Assembly: GCA_004556545.1 (NCBI GenBank)
Contig: SFGO01000003.1
Coordinates: forward strand, 8,933-72,932
DNA length: 64,000 nt
Source: Clostridiales bacterium
Lineage (GTDB): Bacteria; Bacillota; Clostridia; Christensenellales; Aristaeellaceae
Direction of reading: 5' to 3'
Below, one piece after another: positions 7,838-15,233 of this stretch (its first letter is position 1; every line of letters begins with the position of its first letter). A program made the position numbers and the translations under genes. The notes beneath the pieces are model-generated. The model was given only the letters and a program-made list of their open reading frames with translations. It did no database searches and had not been told where the DNA came from.

Positions 7838-10102
7838 ATGAAGAAAGAAGGCGGAGGGTTGGAATCCGAGCAGTTAACAGCGGTGGTGCAGGATACCACC
7901 TTCCGCAACGATGAAAACGGCTATACGGTGCTGCGGGTCACGGTGGGCCGCACCACGCAGACCGTGGTGGGGCAGATGCCGGAATTAAGCCCTGGCGAAA
8001 ACGTGACCTTTGAGGGCAGCTGGACGGAACACCCCGCCTATGGCAAGCAGTTTCATGCCCTGAAATGCACCATTACGCCGCCGACCGGGAAAACCGCCAT
8101 TGAAAAGTATTTGGGCTCCGGCCTGATTCGAGGCATCGGCCCGTCTACGGCCAAGCTGATCGTGCGGCATTTCGGGGAAAACGCGCTGGAAATTCTGGAC
8201 GAGCATCCCGAACGCCTGACCGAGGTCAGCGGTATCGGCAAGAAAAAAGCCGCCATGATCCTGGAAAGCTACGCCCAGCAGATGGGCATGCGCCGGGTGC
8301 TGGTGTTCTTGCAGAATTACGGCATCAGCCCCAATCTGGCTATGCGGATCGGCAAATATTACGGGGAAAATACCGTAGAGCTGATTCGTGAAAATCCCTA
8401 TCGCATGGTGATGGATATCGACGGCGTAGGCTTTCTGACCGCCGACCGCATCGCCCTCAGCATGGGCATGGATCCCCAGAGCGAGTTCCGCATCCGCGCC
8501 GCGCTGTTTTATCTGCTCAGCGAGGCGGCCAACGGGGCGGGGCATACCTATCTTCCCCGGGAAATGCTGCTCAGCCGGGCCGCAGCCATGCTGCATGCGC
8601 CGGAAGAGCTGGTGGACGCGCAGATTTCCCATGCGCTGCTGGAAAAAATGATGGTGGGCTTTTCCATTCCCGATTGCGAAAACGCCCTTTGCCTGCCCCT
8701 TTATTATCTGGCGGAAAGCGAAATCGCGCTGCGGCTGACCCGGCTGATGCACGCCCGGCCCTATAAGCGGGTGCAGGGCCTGAACAGCCGGATTGCCGAA
8801 TACGAAAAGGAAACCGGCGTTTCGTTCTCCGAAACGCAGCGCAGGGCCATCCGCAGCGCCGTGGAGGAAGGCGTGCTGGTCATTACCGGCGGCCCTGGCA
8901 CCGGCAAAACCACCATCATCCGCTGCATTCTGTCCCTGCTGAAGGACAATAACGACATTCTCCTGTGCGCGCCGACGGGCCGCGCCGCCAAGCGCATGAG
9001 CGAGGCCACCGGCGAGGAGGCCAAAACCATCCACCGGCTGCTGGAATACGGCGGCGACAGCGGCGCTTTCGCCCGAAGCGAGGATTATCCGCTGGAATGC
9101 GACTGCCTGATTGTAGACGAAATGAGCATGGTGGACGTGAACCTGATGCGCGGGCTGATGCGCGCTGTGCTGCCCGGCACCCGCGTCATTCTGGTGGGCG
9201 ACGCGGATCAGCTGCCCAGCGTGGGCGCGGGCAATGTGCTCAAGGATATTCTGGACAGCGACGTGGTGCCCTCCATTCGCCTGACGGATATTTTCCGGCA
9301 GGACGAGAGCAGCATGATCGTCCTCAACGCCCATCGGATCAACCATGGAGAAATGCCCGTTCTGCGCAGCCGGGACACGGATTTTTTCTTTACCCGAAAG
9401 GTATTGCAGTCCGAAGCGGCGCAGGCCATCTGCGACCTGCTGCGCTCCCGTTTGCCCAAATATCTGGGCTTTCCCAAGGAGCAGTGGCAGGCTCAGGCCA
9501 CCCGCTGCATTCAGGTGCTGACGCCGACCAAAAAGGGCGACTGCGGCGCGGCCAACCTGAACCGTCTGCTGCAGGAGACCCTGAACCCGGAGCGTCCCGG
9601 CGTGGACTCCCTGCTGCACGGCGAAACCGAATATCGGGTGGGGGACAAGGTCATTCAGACCAAAAACGATTATCAGATCGAATATACCCGCCAGACGCCC
9701 TTTGGGCCGGAGGAAGGCGCGGGCGTGTTCAACGGCGACGTGGGCTACATCGAGCATATCGACCCGGCCGAACATATGATGACCGTGCTGTTTGACGACG
9801 ACCGGGCCGTCACCTATCAGAAGCAGCAGCTGGACGCGCTGGACTTGGCCTATTGCCTGACCGTTCATAAAAGCCAGGGCAGCGAATTCCCGGTGGTGGT
9901 CATGCCGGTGGTGGGCGGGCCGCCCATGCTGATGGCCCGGAACCTGCTCTATACCGCCCTGACCCGCGCCCGGCAGCTGGTCGTACTGGTAGGGCGGGAA
10001 GAAGTGATTCGCCAGATGGTGGAAAACGATCACGTGGCCAAGCGCTACACCACCTTGAAGGATCGGCTTCTGGCCGCGGCGCAGATGGAGCCGGAAGCCT
10101 GA
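7838..10102 (+). CDS. recD2: RecD2-type 5'-3' DNA helicase
   Basis: A superfamily 1B ATP-dependent DNA helicase acting in DNA repair and replication-fork maintenance, independent of RecBC. About 754 aa, typical for RecD2. An N-terminal OB-like region (residues 1-90) is followed by helix-hairpin-helix repeats (GIGPSTAKLI, VSGIGKKKAAMI). Walker A GGPGTGKTT is near residue 350 and Walker B VDEMSMVD near 427. The C-terminal motifs LTVHKSQGSEFPVV and LYTALTRARQLVVLVG complete the helicase core. The start is uncertain: ATG 7838 is preferred over the TTG at 7817; neither has a strong ribosome binding site. Confidence 0.94.
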   Translation: MKKEGGGLESEQLTAVVQDTTFRNDENGYTVLRVTVGRTTQTVVGQMPELSPGENVTFEGSWTEHPAYGKQFHALKCTITPPTGKTAIEKYLGSGLIRGIGPSTAKLIVRHFGENALEILDEHPERLTEVSGIGKKKAAMILESYAQQMGMRRVLVFLQNYGISPNLAMRIGKYYGENTVELIRENPYRMVMDIDGVGFLTADRIALSMGMDPQSEFRIRAALFYLLSEAANGAGHTYLPREMLLSRAAAMLHAPEELVDAQISHALLEKMMVGFSIPDCENALCLPLYYLAESEIALRLTRLMHARPYKRVQGLNSRIAEYEKETGVSFSETQRRAIRSAVEEGVLVITGGPGTGKTTIIRCILSLLKDNNDILLCAPTGRAAKRMSEATGEEAKTIHRLLEYGGDSGAFARSEDYPLECDCLIVDEMSMVDVNLMRGLMRAVLPGTRVILVGDADQLPSVGAGNVLKDILDSDVVPSIRLTDIFRQDESSMIVLNAHRINHGEMPVLRSRDTDFFFTRKVLQSEAAQAICDLLRSRLPKYLGFPKEQWQAQATRCIQVLTPTKKGDCGAANLNRLLQETLNPERPGVDSLLHGETEYRVGDKVIQTKNDYQIEYTRQTPFGPEEGAGVFNGDVGYIEHIDPAEHMMTVLFDDDRAVTYQKQQLDALDLAYCLTVHKSQGSEFPVVVMPVVGGPPMLMARNLLYTALTRARQLVVLVGREEVIRQMVENDHVAKRYTTLKDRLLAAAQMEPEA

Positions 10103-10133
10103 ACGCCATTTTCAAAACAGAAGGGAAAGGGCC

Positions 10134-10883
10134 ATGATTACCGACAGCTATGATATTCAGACGGAACCAATGCTCAGCCTGCGGGATTTTTACGGCGAGC
10201 CCGGCCATCTGGTGGAAAAATGCCTGATTCTCTTTTCCAAAAGCATCCATCAGTATTTGCTGGATACCTTTGAATGCCAGCCCATCGGCACGCTGACCAG
10301 CTGCAACGGCAATAAGACCATTTATCAGTTCTGCCATGAGGGCGAGAACATCGGCTTCTATCTGACGGACATCGGCTCGGCCTTGGCCGCGTCGCTGTGC
10401 TATGAGGCCAGCTGGCTCACCGGAGCCCAAAAGTTTATCATGTTCGGCTCCTGCGGCAGTCTGGATCGTGAAAAAACCGCAGGCAGGTTTATCCTGCCCA
10501 CGGAAAGCTATCGCGGCGAAGGCTGCTCTTACTATTACGCTCCTCCGGCGGATTATATCCGGATTGCCAACAGCGACCGGCTGAAGGAAATCTTTGAAGC
10601 GCTTCAGATCCCCTATGTGCAGGGCCGGGTGTGGACCACCGACTGTATGCTTCGGGAAACGAAAGGGTTGGTCGCCCGGCGGAAAAGCGAAGGCTGCATC
10701 GCCGTCGAAATGGAACTGGCGGGCGTTCAGGCGGGCTGCGATTTTTATCATCTGGAGCTTTACGATTTTCTGGAAGCAGGCGACGTGCTGGAAGAAAGCG
10801 GCTATGAAGTGACCGGCCTCGCCCGTGCCAATCACGACTTTGGCAAGCTGTTTGTTGCCCTGAAGATCGCCCATCGGATCTGA
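10134..10883 (+). CDS. Nucleoside phosphorylase (PNP/UDP family)
   Basis: 249 aa of the purine/uridine phosphorylase family 1 fold, which splits nucleosides with phosphate for salvage in the cytosol. Visible landmarks are the SCNGNKT and DIGSALAASL segments, the phosphate-site loop FGSCGSL, and the ribose-binding EMELAGVQ (usual form VEMEAA). Near the C-terminus, LEAGDVLEESGY and the terminal helix fit the family. A GGGAAAGG ribosome binding site precedes the ATG. It lies 31 nt after recD2 in the same direction. Base specificity cannot be decided; uridine-phosphorylase-like is my guess. Confidence 0.88.
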   Translation: MITDSYDIQTEPMLSLRDFYGEPGHLVEKCLILFSKSIHQYLLDTFECQPIGTLTSCNGNKTIYQFCHEGENIGFYLTDIGSALAASLCYEASWLTGAQKFIMFGSCGSLDREKTAGRFILPTESYRGEGCSYYYAPPADYIRIANSDRLKEIFEALQIPYVQGRVWTTDCMLRETKGLVARRKSEGCIAVEMELAGVQAGCDFYHLELYDFLEAGDVLEESGYEVTGLARANHDFGKLFVALKIAHRI

Positions 10884-10903
10884 ATACCTGCCCGGCGCTT
10901 CCA

Positions 10904-11488
10904 TTACACCTGCTGTGCCGCCAGCCCGTGACGGGTGCAGTACCAGAACAGCGTGCCATGGGCAAAGAAGGGGAAACGGGCTTCCGGGCTCCATTCCGGG
11001 TACAGCTTTTTCAGAATCAGCGTATCGTTGGAAAGAAAAGCGATAAAGGAAAGGGAATGTTCCCGGCTCATCTCGTGATTCGAGATCACGTACCATTCTC
11101 CGTCGGAAAGCTCCACGAGCAGCCGTTCCTCCGGCTCGGCGGCGCGAACGGGCAGGGGAGACAGCTTCCGGCCGCAGCAGACCGCGTCGGTCGGTTCGGT
11201 GGAAAACAGCAGATTGCCGCATTCCGGGCAGACGTAAAAATTCAGCTTTTTCAGATTGCCGCTGCTGGAACCGCGCTCCTGCAAGCCGCCGTATAAAAGG
11301 GCCTTTACATCCACATCCAGCACCCGGGCCAGCGCAGGCAGCAGGGAAATATCCGGCGCGCCGCCGCCGCACTCCCATTTGGATACGGTCTTGTCGCTGA
11401 CGCAGAGCTTTTCGGCCAGTTCCAGCTGAGTCATGCCTTTCATTTGACGTTGGGAGCGGATCACCGCTCCTGTTTTGATGGGATCCAT
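10904..11488 (-). CDS. XRE-family regulator with zinc-ribbon-like C-terminal domain
   Basis: 194 aa. Residues 5-60 are a Cro/CI-type helix-turn-helix (IRSQRQMKGMTQLELAEKL followed by VSDKTVSKWE). A second domain carries CPECGN and CCGRKL, a Cys4 arrangement like a desulforedoxin or zinc ribbon, then a mixed region ending in FWYCTRHG. Zinc or iron binding there is inferred. The ATG at 11488 follows AGGAGG by 7 nt; upstream in-frame starts are poorer. It converges with the nucleoside phosphorylase and is divergent from the SGNH hydrolase, with back-to-back promoters at 11508 and 11580. Confidence 0.82.
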   Translation of the reverse strand: MDPIKTGAVIRSQRQMKGMTQLELAEKLCVSDKTVSKWECGGGAPDISLLPALARVLDVDVKALLYGGLQERGSSSGNLKKLNFYVCPECGNLLFSTEPTDAVCCGRKLSPLPVRAAEPEERLLVELSDGEWYVISNHEMSREHSLSFIAFLSNDTLILKKLYPEWSPEARFPFFAHGTLFWYCTRHGLAAQQV

Positions 11489-11507
11489 TTTGTCCACCTC
11501 CTCTGTC

Positions 11508-11536
11508 ATCATAGCCGAAAGCGACGCTTGGCACAA
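11508..11536 (-). promoter_or_regulatory. Promoter of the XRE-type regulator gene
   Basis: Read on the minus strand: TTGTGC (11531-11536), a 17-nt spacer, and TATGAT (11508-11513). Confidence 0.6.
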
Positions 11537-11579
11537 TCAACGTTTCGTAGATAAGCGGGAAAATGTGGAAGAATGTTTC

Positions 11580-11609
11580 TTGACAGCGGCTTTTTTCTGC
11601 GTCTATACT
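11580..11609 (+). promoter_or_regulatory. Promoter of the SGNH hydrolase gene
   Basis: TTGACA (11580-11585), an 18-nt spacer, and TATACT (11604-11609), about 50 nt before the start codon. Confidence 0.75.
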
Positions 11610-11661
11610 GGGCGCTGGAAAAAGCGCCGGACGCGCTTTTACGGCAAAGGAGGACACGAAA

Positions 11662-12312
11662 ATGCTTTTGGGAAAAAACGATAAACTGCTGTTCATCGGC
11701 GACTCCATTTCGGATTACGACCGCGCCAGGCCGGTAGGCGAGGGGCTGTTCAAAGCGTGGGGCACCAGCTATGTGGCCGATGTGGGTTCGCTTCTGTGCT
11801 GCATGTACCCGGAACTGAACCTGCGCATTGTCAATATGGGCATCAGCGGCAATCAGATCCGGGATCTGGATCGCCGCTGGCAGACGGACGTGCTGGATCT
11901 GAAGCCGGATTTCGTCAGCATATTGATCGGCATCAACGACGTTTGGCGGCAGTTCGACAGTCCGCAGATGCCGGAGCAGCATGTGCCAACGGACGAATAC
12001 GAGGCCACCTACCGCAAGCTGATCGAAGAAACGCTGCCCAAAGTCAAGGGCATGATCCTGATGACGCCCTACATGATGGAGCCTAACCGCAAGGATCCCA
12101 TGCGGGCCCGGATGGACGAATACGGCGAGATCGTCCGCAGACTGGCGGAGGAATACAAGCTGGTCTTTGTAGACCTGCAGGCGGGCTGGGACCGGCTGTT
12201 TGAGCACATGCATCCCTGCAATATCGCTTGGGACCGCATCCATCCCAATCAGGTCGGCTGCATGTACATTGCCAAGCAGTTCCTTAAGGCCATCGGCGCG
12301 GATCGGGCGTGA
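11662..12312 (+). CDS. SGNH/GDSL-family hydrolase
   Basis: 216 aa and intracellular (no signal peptide). The four blocks of the SGNH fold are present: GDSISD with nucleophile Ser15 (block I), GISGNQ with the oxyanion Gly (II), GINDVW with the oxyanion Asn (III), and DRIHPNQVG with the catalytic Asp and His (V). Such enzymes deacylate esters, often acetyl groups on sugars; the exact substrate is unknown. The ribosome binding site AAAGGAGGA is excellent. It has its own promoter and is followed 53 nt later by a GNAT gene. Confidence 0.88.
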   Translation: MLLGKNDKLLFIGDSISDYDRARPVGEGLFKAWGTSYVADVGSLLCCMYPELNLRIVNMGISGNQIRDLDRRWQTDVLDLKPDFVSILIGINDVWRQFDSPQMPEQHVPTDEYEATYRKLIEETLPKVKGMILMTPYMMEPNRKDPMRARMDEYGEIVRRLAEEYKLVFVDLQAGWDRLFEHMHPCNIAWDRIHPNQVGCMYIAKQFLKAIGADRA

Positions 12313-12365
12313 AAAGTCCGGCTATGAGATCGTTGATTGACTGATCGAAAGGGAGAGGGGCAAAG

Positions 12366-12836
12366 ATGAAAACGATCGAGTTACAGAAAATGACAAGGGA
12401 ACTTTGTCATGAACTGTATAAGGGCTGGAGCAACGATGCGTCCATCTATACGGATATGTCCCTTTTCAAGCCGTATTCCTATGAGAAAGCGGCGGTTGAC
12501 CGGTATTTTGACTCGAAAAACGAAACCTCGCGCATTCTGTTTGCCATCATGCTGGAGGATAGATCCATCGGAGAGCTGCAGCTGAAGCGGATAGACCGGG
12601 AGAAAGCAGAATGCACCTTGAGCATTCATCTGCAGAACGACGCTGTGAAAGGAAAAGGATACGGAACGCAGGCCGAGCGCATGGCGGTCCAATATGCCTT
12701 TGACGAGCTGGGAATGGCCGCAGTCAATGCGGATGCCGTCAGGAAGAATATCCGAAGCCAGCACGTTCTGGAAAAGGTGGGCTTTCGCCTGATCGCCGAA
12801 GATGATCTTTTCAAATACTACCGTATGGAGCGGTAA
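12366..12836 (+). CDS. GNAT-family N-acetyltransferase, RimJ/RimL-like
   Basis: 156 aa. It follows the layout of the RimJ/RimL acetyltransferase subgroup: a central strand IGELQLKRID, the acetyl-CoA pyrophosphate loop GKGYGTQAERMAVQYA, and the C-terminal block NADAVRKNIRSQHVLEKVGF. The acceptor substrate cannot be read. GGGAGAGG precedes the ATG. It is last in a short plus-strand group ending in a clear terminator. Confidence 0.86.
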   Translation: MKTIELQKMTRELCHELYKGWSNDASIYTDMSLFKPYSYEKAAVDRYFDSKNETSRILFAIMLEDRSIGELQLKRIDREKAECTLSIHLQNDAVKGKGYGTQAERMAVQYAFDELGMAAVNADAVRKNIRSQHVLEKVGFRLIAEDDLFKYYRMER

Positions 12837-12887
12837 AGACGGCTTGCCGGACAGCGCTATACGGAGCCTCCTGAAAGAATGTACGAA

Positions 12888-12926
12888 CCCCCTTCGGACA
12901 CAGAAAAGCCCGAAGGGGGCTCTTTT
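12888..12926 (+). terminator. Intrinsic terminator after the GNAT gene
   Basis: A 10-bp stem CCCCCTTCGG/CCGAAGGGGG, followed by CTCTTTTA. Confidence 0.88.
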
Positions 12927-12930
12927 ATCC

Positions 12931-12980
12931 CCAAACAAAAACACCCCGCGTTTCATTCGTGTGCCGAACGAAACGCGGGG
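12931..12980 (-). terminator. Intrinsic terminator of the HU gene
   Basis: On the minus strand an 11-bp stem (arms 12944-12954 and 12970-12980, CCCCGCGTTTC) is followed by TGTTTTTGTTT, 16 nt after the HU stop codon. Confidence 0.9.
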
Positions 12981-12996
12981 CGAGGAAAAACAGAAC

Positions 12997-13272
12997 TTAC
13001 TTGTTCACGCTGTCCTTCAGAGCCTTACCGGCCTTGAAAGCGGGAGCCTTGGAAGCGGCGATCTCCACAGCCTCGCCAGTGCGGGGGTTGCGGGCGGTAC
13101 GGGCGGCGCGGTTCACCACTTCGAAGCTGCCGAAGCCTACAATCTGCACCTTTTCACCGGCGGTCAGGGACTCGGTCACGGTCTCGGTGAAGGCGGCCAG
13201 CACCTTCTCGGCGTCCTTCTTGGACAGAGCAGCTTTCTCAGCGATCGCATTTACCAGTTCAGCTTTATTCAT
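12997..13272 (-). CDS. hup: DNA-binding protein HU
   Basis: A histone-like nucleoid protein of 91 aa, the exact family length. It starts MNKAELVNAIAEKA, carries the GFGSFEV turn before the DNA-gripping beta arm with RNPRTGE, and ends in FKAGKALKDSVN. It acts as a dimer that bends DNA in the nucleoid. The ATG at 13272 has TAAGGAGG 9 nt upstream. It is monocistronic with a strong promoter and strong terminator, fitting very high expression. Confidence 0.97.
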   Translation of the reverse strand: MNKAELVNAIAEKAALSKKDAEKVLAAFTETVTESLTAGEKVQIVGFGSFEVVNRAARTARNPRTGEAVEIAASKAPAFKAGKALKDSVNK

Positions 13273-13311
13273 AGTAATATCCTCCTTACATAGTTGGGGT
13301 AGCAGAATGGG

Positions 13312-13340
13312 AGTATAGCAAAACAAAATGCGGCTGTCAA
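13312..13340 (-). promoter_or_regulatory. Strong promoter of the HU gene
   Basis: Minus strand TTGACA (13335-13340), a 17-nt spacer, and TATACT (13312-13317). Confidence 0.85.
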
Positions 13341-13575
13341 TGCCTGAACGCCTGAGTTAACAAAGATTCAGCCATTTTTTACGTATTTTGAGAGAGATTG
13401 GGGCATGTTTTTACTTATTTTACGGCAAAAAGCCCGTTTTTGGGGCATGGCATTTTGTGAAAGGCTCCTTCGGCAGGAGTTGAAGCGTCGGATGTCGTAT
13501 TCCTTTCTGTAAGGGAAGAGAAAAATACGCCCGCTTTTTTGTCCGGGCGGTGAATGCTGATTCGGAGGAAGCCAT

Positions 13576-14286
13576 ATGGAAAAAGAAAAGAAAGTCCGGG
13601 AGGCGCTTTCGCTGGAAAGAGCGCTGATGGAACGGCTGAGCCAGTCGGAAATTCGGAATTGGCTGAAAAAATACGCCATGCCCTATCAGGAGCTGATGTC
13701 CTGCTACCGCTGCGCGCTGATGGAGGTAGAGACGAAGTTCAACGTGCTGGACGAGGAACTTTCCCTGCTGTACGACCGCAACCCCATCGAAAGCATCAAG
13801 TCCCGCATCAAGTCGCCGGAGAGCATCGTGGATAAGGCCGTGCGTAAGGGCATTCCCATGACGGTGGAGAGCATCGAGAAAAACCTGCGGGATATTGCGG
13901 GCCTGCGGGTCATCTGCGCCTTTCCCAGCGATATTTATATGCTGGCCGATGCGCTGCTTCGGCAGGACGATGTGACGCTGATCGAGCGCAAGGATTATAT
14001 TCAGAACCCCAAGGATAACGGCTACCGCAGCCTGCATCTGATTATTGAGATTCCGATTTTTCTGCATAATCAGACCCGCCGGATGAAGGTGGAGGTGCAG
14101 CTGCGCACCATCGCCATGGACTGGTGGGCCAGTTTGGAGCACAAGATTCGCTATAAGAAGGATCTGACGAACGACGAGGCCATCTTCGCCGAGCTGCGGG
14201 AGTGCGCGGAAGTGAGCGCCCGGCTGGATCAGCGGATGCAAGGCATTCACGAAAAAGCGGAAAACGGGAAAAACTCTGTTTTGTAA
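13576..14286 (+). CDS. Small alarmone synthetase, RelQ/YjbM-like GTP pyrophosphokinase
   Basis: 236 aa with a single RelA/SpoT synthetase domain and no hydrolase, TGS or ACT domains. It makes (p)ppGpp from ATP and GTP or GDP in the cytosol. Motifs seen: IESIKSRIKSPESI, the RDIAGLRVIC strand, NPKDNGYRSLHLI, EVQLRTIAMDWW and LEHKIRYKK. The length (RelQ and RelP are about 210-230 aa) and N-terminal helix fit the RelQ group, which works as a tetramer. GGAGGAAG precedes the ATG. It sits alone between the HU gene and the glycyl radical operon. Confidence 0.92.
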   Translation: MEKEKKVREALSLERALMERLSQSEIRNWLKKYAMPYQELMSCYRCALMEVETKFNVLDEELSLLYDRNPIESIKSRIKSPESIVDKAVRKGIPMTVESIEKNLRDIAGLRVICAFPSDIYMLADALLRQDDVTLIERKDYIQNPKDNGYRSLHLIIEIPIFLHNQTRRMKVEVQLRTIAMDWWASLEHKIRYKKDLTNDEAIFAELRECAEVSARLDQRMQGIHEKAENGKNSVL

Positions 14287-14304
14287 GCGAATTCTGATTT
14301 TGAA

Positions 14305-14333
14305 TTGACAGGACGGAAAGGCTATGGTAAGAT
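14305..14333 (+). promoter_or_regulatory. Promoter of the glycyl radical enzyme operon
   Basis: TTGACA (14305-14310), a 17-nt spacer, and TAAGAT (14328-14333). Confidence 0.8.
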
Positions 14334-14342
14334 ATTTTCGGC

Positions 14343-14360
14343 ATTATTAACGTTAACAAT
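14343..14360 (+). promoter_or_regulatory. Palindromic operator at the start of the glycyl radical operon
   Basis: ATTATTAACGTTAACAAT is an 18-bp dyad with only one mismatched pair and a central CG, the form typical of LacI-family operators. It begins 9 nt after the -10 box and so would cover the transcription start, a repressor position. Confidence 0.6.
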
Positions 14361-14390
14361 TTTGAGATTCAGAGAAAAGGAGGGAAGGCG

Positions 14391-15233
14391 TTGACGGGAC
14401 AAGTCTTTGATCTGGAAGAATTCGCCGTGTACGACGGCCCCGGCATTCGCTATGCCGTGTTTCTCAAGGGCTGCCCGCTGCGCTGCCACTGGTGCCATAA
14501 TCCCGAGGGGCTTTCCGCCGCGCCGCAGATCATGGTTTCCCAGATGTGCGTCCATTGCGGAGCCTGCCGAAAGGTCTGCCCCTCGCCGGAGCGCTGCACG
14601 GGCTGCGGCGCATGCGTCGGCGTTTGCCCGGTCGGCGCGCGGCGGCTGTGCGGACGGGCAATGACGGCGGAGGCAGTGGCGGAAAAGATTCGGCCCAGCC
14701 TGCCGGTTTTGCAGCTCAATGGGGGAGGCGTGACCTTCACCGGCGGGGAAGTACTGATGCAGCCGGATTTCGTGCTGGCGGTACGCGCCCTTCTGCCGGA
14801 AGCCCATGCAGCCATCGAGACCAGCGGCTATGCCCAGCCGGAGGTTTTTCAGCGGGTAGCGAAAGCCATGGATCTGGTCATCATGGATGTCAAGCTGGCG
14901 GATCCGGCGCTGCACCGCCGGTGGACAGGGGTGGACAATGGGCCGATTCTGCGGAATCTGGACTGGCTGAAGAAAAGCGGTATCCCCTTCTGGATCCGGA
15001 TTCCGCTGATCCCCACCGTGAACGACACCGAGGAAAACATGCGCCGGACAGCGGCGCTGCTTCAGGGCGCTGCCCGGCTGGAACGGGTGGAGCTGCTTCC
15101 CTATCACAAAACCGCCGGCGCGAAATATGCGGCGGCAGGGATGAACTACGATCCCGGCTTTCCCACCGGGCAGGAACCCCAAATTCATCTGGAATCCTTT
15201 CAGGAGGCGAAAATACCATGCGTCGTGAACTGA
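14391..15233 (+). CDS. Radical SAM activase of a glycyl radical enzyme
   Basis: 280 aa. It generates the glycyl radical on the adjacent enzyme by reductive SAM cleavage. The SAM-cluster cysteines are C28, C32 and C35 in CPLRCHWCHNPEG. A ferredoxin-like insert with two further 4Fe-4S motifs follows (CVHCGACRKVCP and CTGCGACVGVCP), the layout of activases for non-PFL glycyl radical enzymes. GGGGVTFTGGE is the usual SAM-binding strand, seen here as NGGGVTFTGGE. The start is a TTG with AAGGAGGG 8 nt upstream; no better start exists. It overlaps its target gene by 16 nt, so the two are translated together. Confidence 0.93.
   Translation: MTGQVFDLEEFAVYDGPGIRYAVFLKGCPLRCHWCHNPEGLSAAPQIMVSQMCVHCGACRKVCPSPERCTGCGACVGVCPVGARRLCGRAMTAEAVAEKIRPSLPVLQLNGGGVTFTGGEVLMQPDFVLAVRALLPEAHAAIETSGYAQPEVFQRVAKAMDLVIMDVKLADPALHRRWTGVDNGPILRNLDWLKKSGIPFWIRIPLIPTVNDTEENMRRTAALLQGAARLERVELLPYHKTAGAKYAAAGMNYDPGFPTGQEPQIHLESFQEAKIPCVVN

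Noticed and set aside
7985..10033. 682-codon minus-strand ORF opposite recD2
   Set aside because: Antisense shadow rich in His, Gln and Gly; recD2 has all helicase motifs on the plus strand.
14546..15217. N-terminal extension of the glycyl radical enzyme reading frame
   Set aside because: It covers the activase in another frame; the true ATG at 15218 has an AGGAGG site and starts a family-like sequence.
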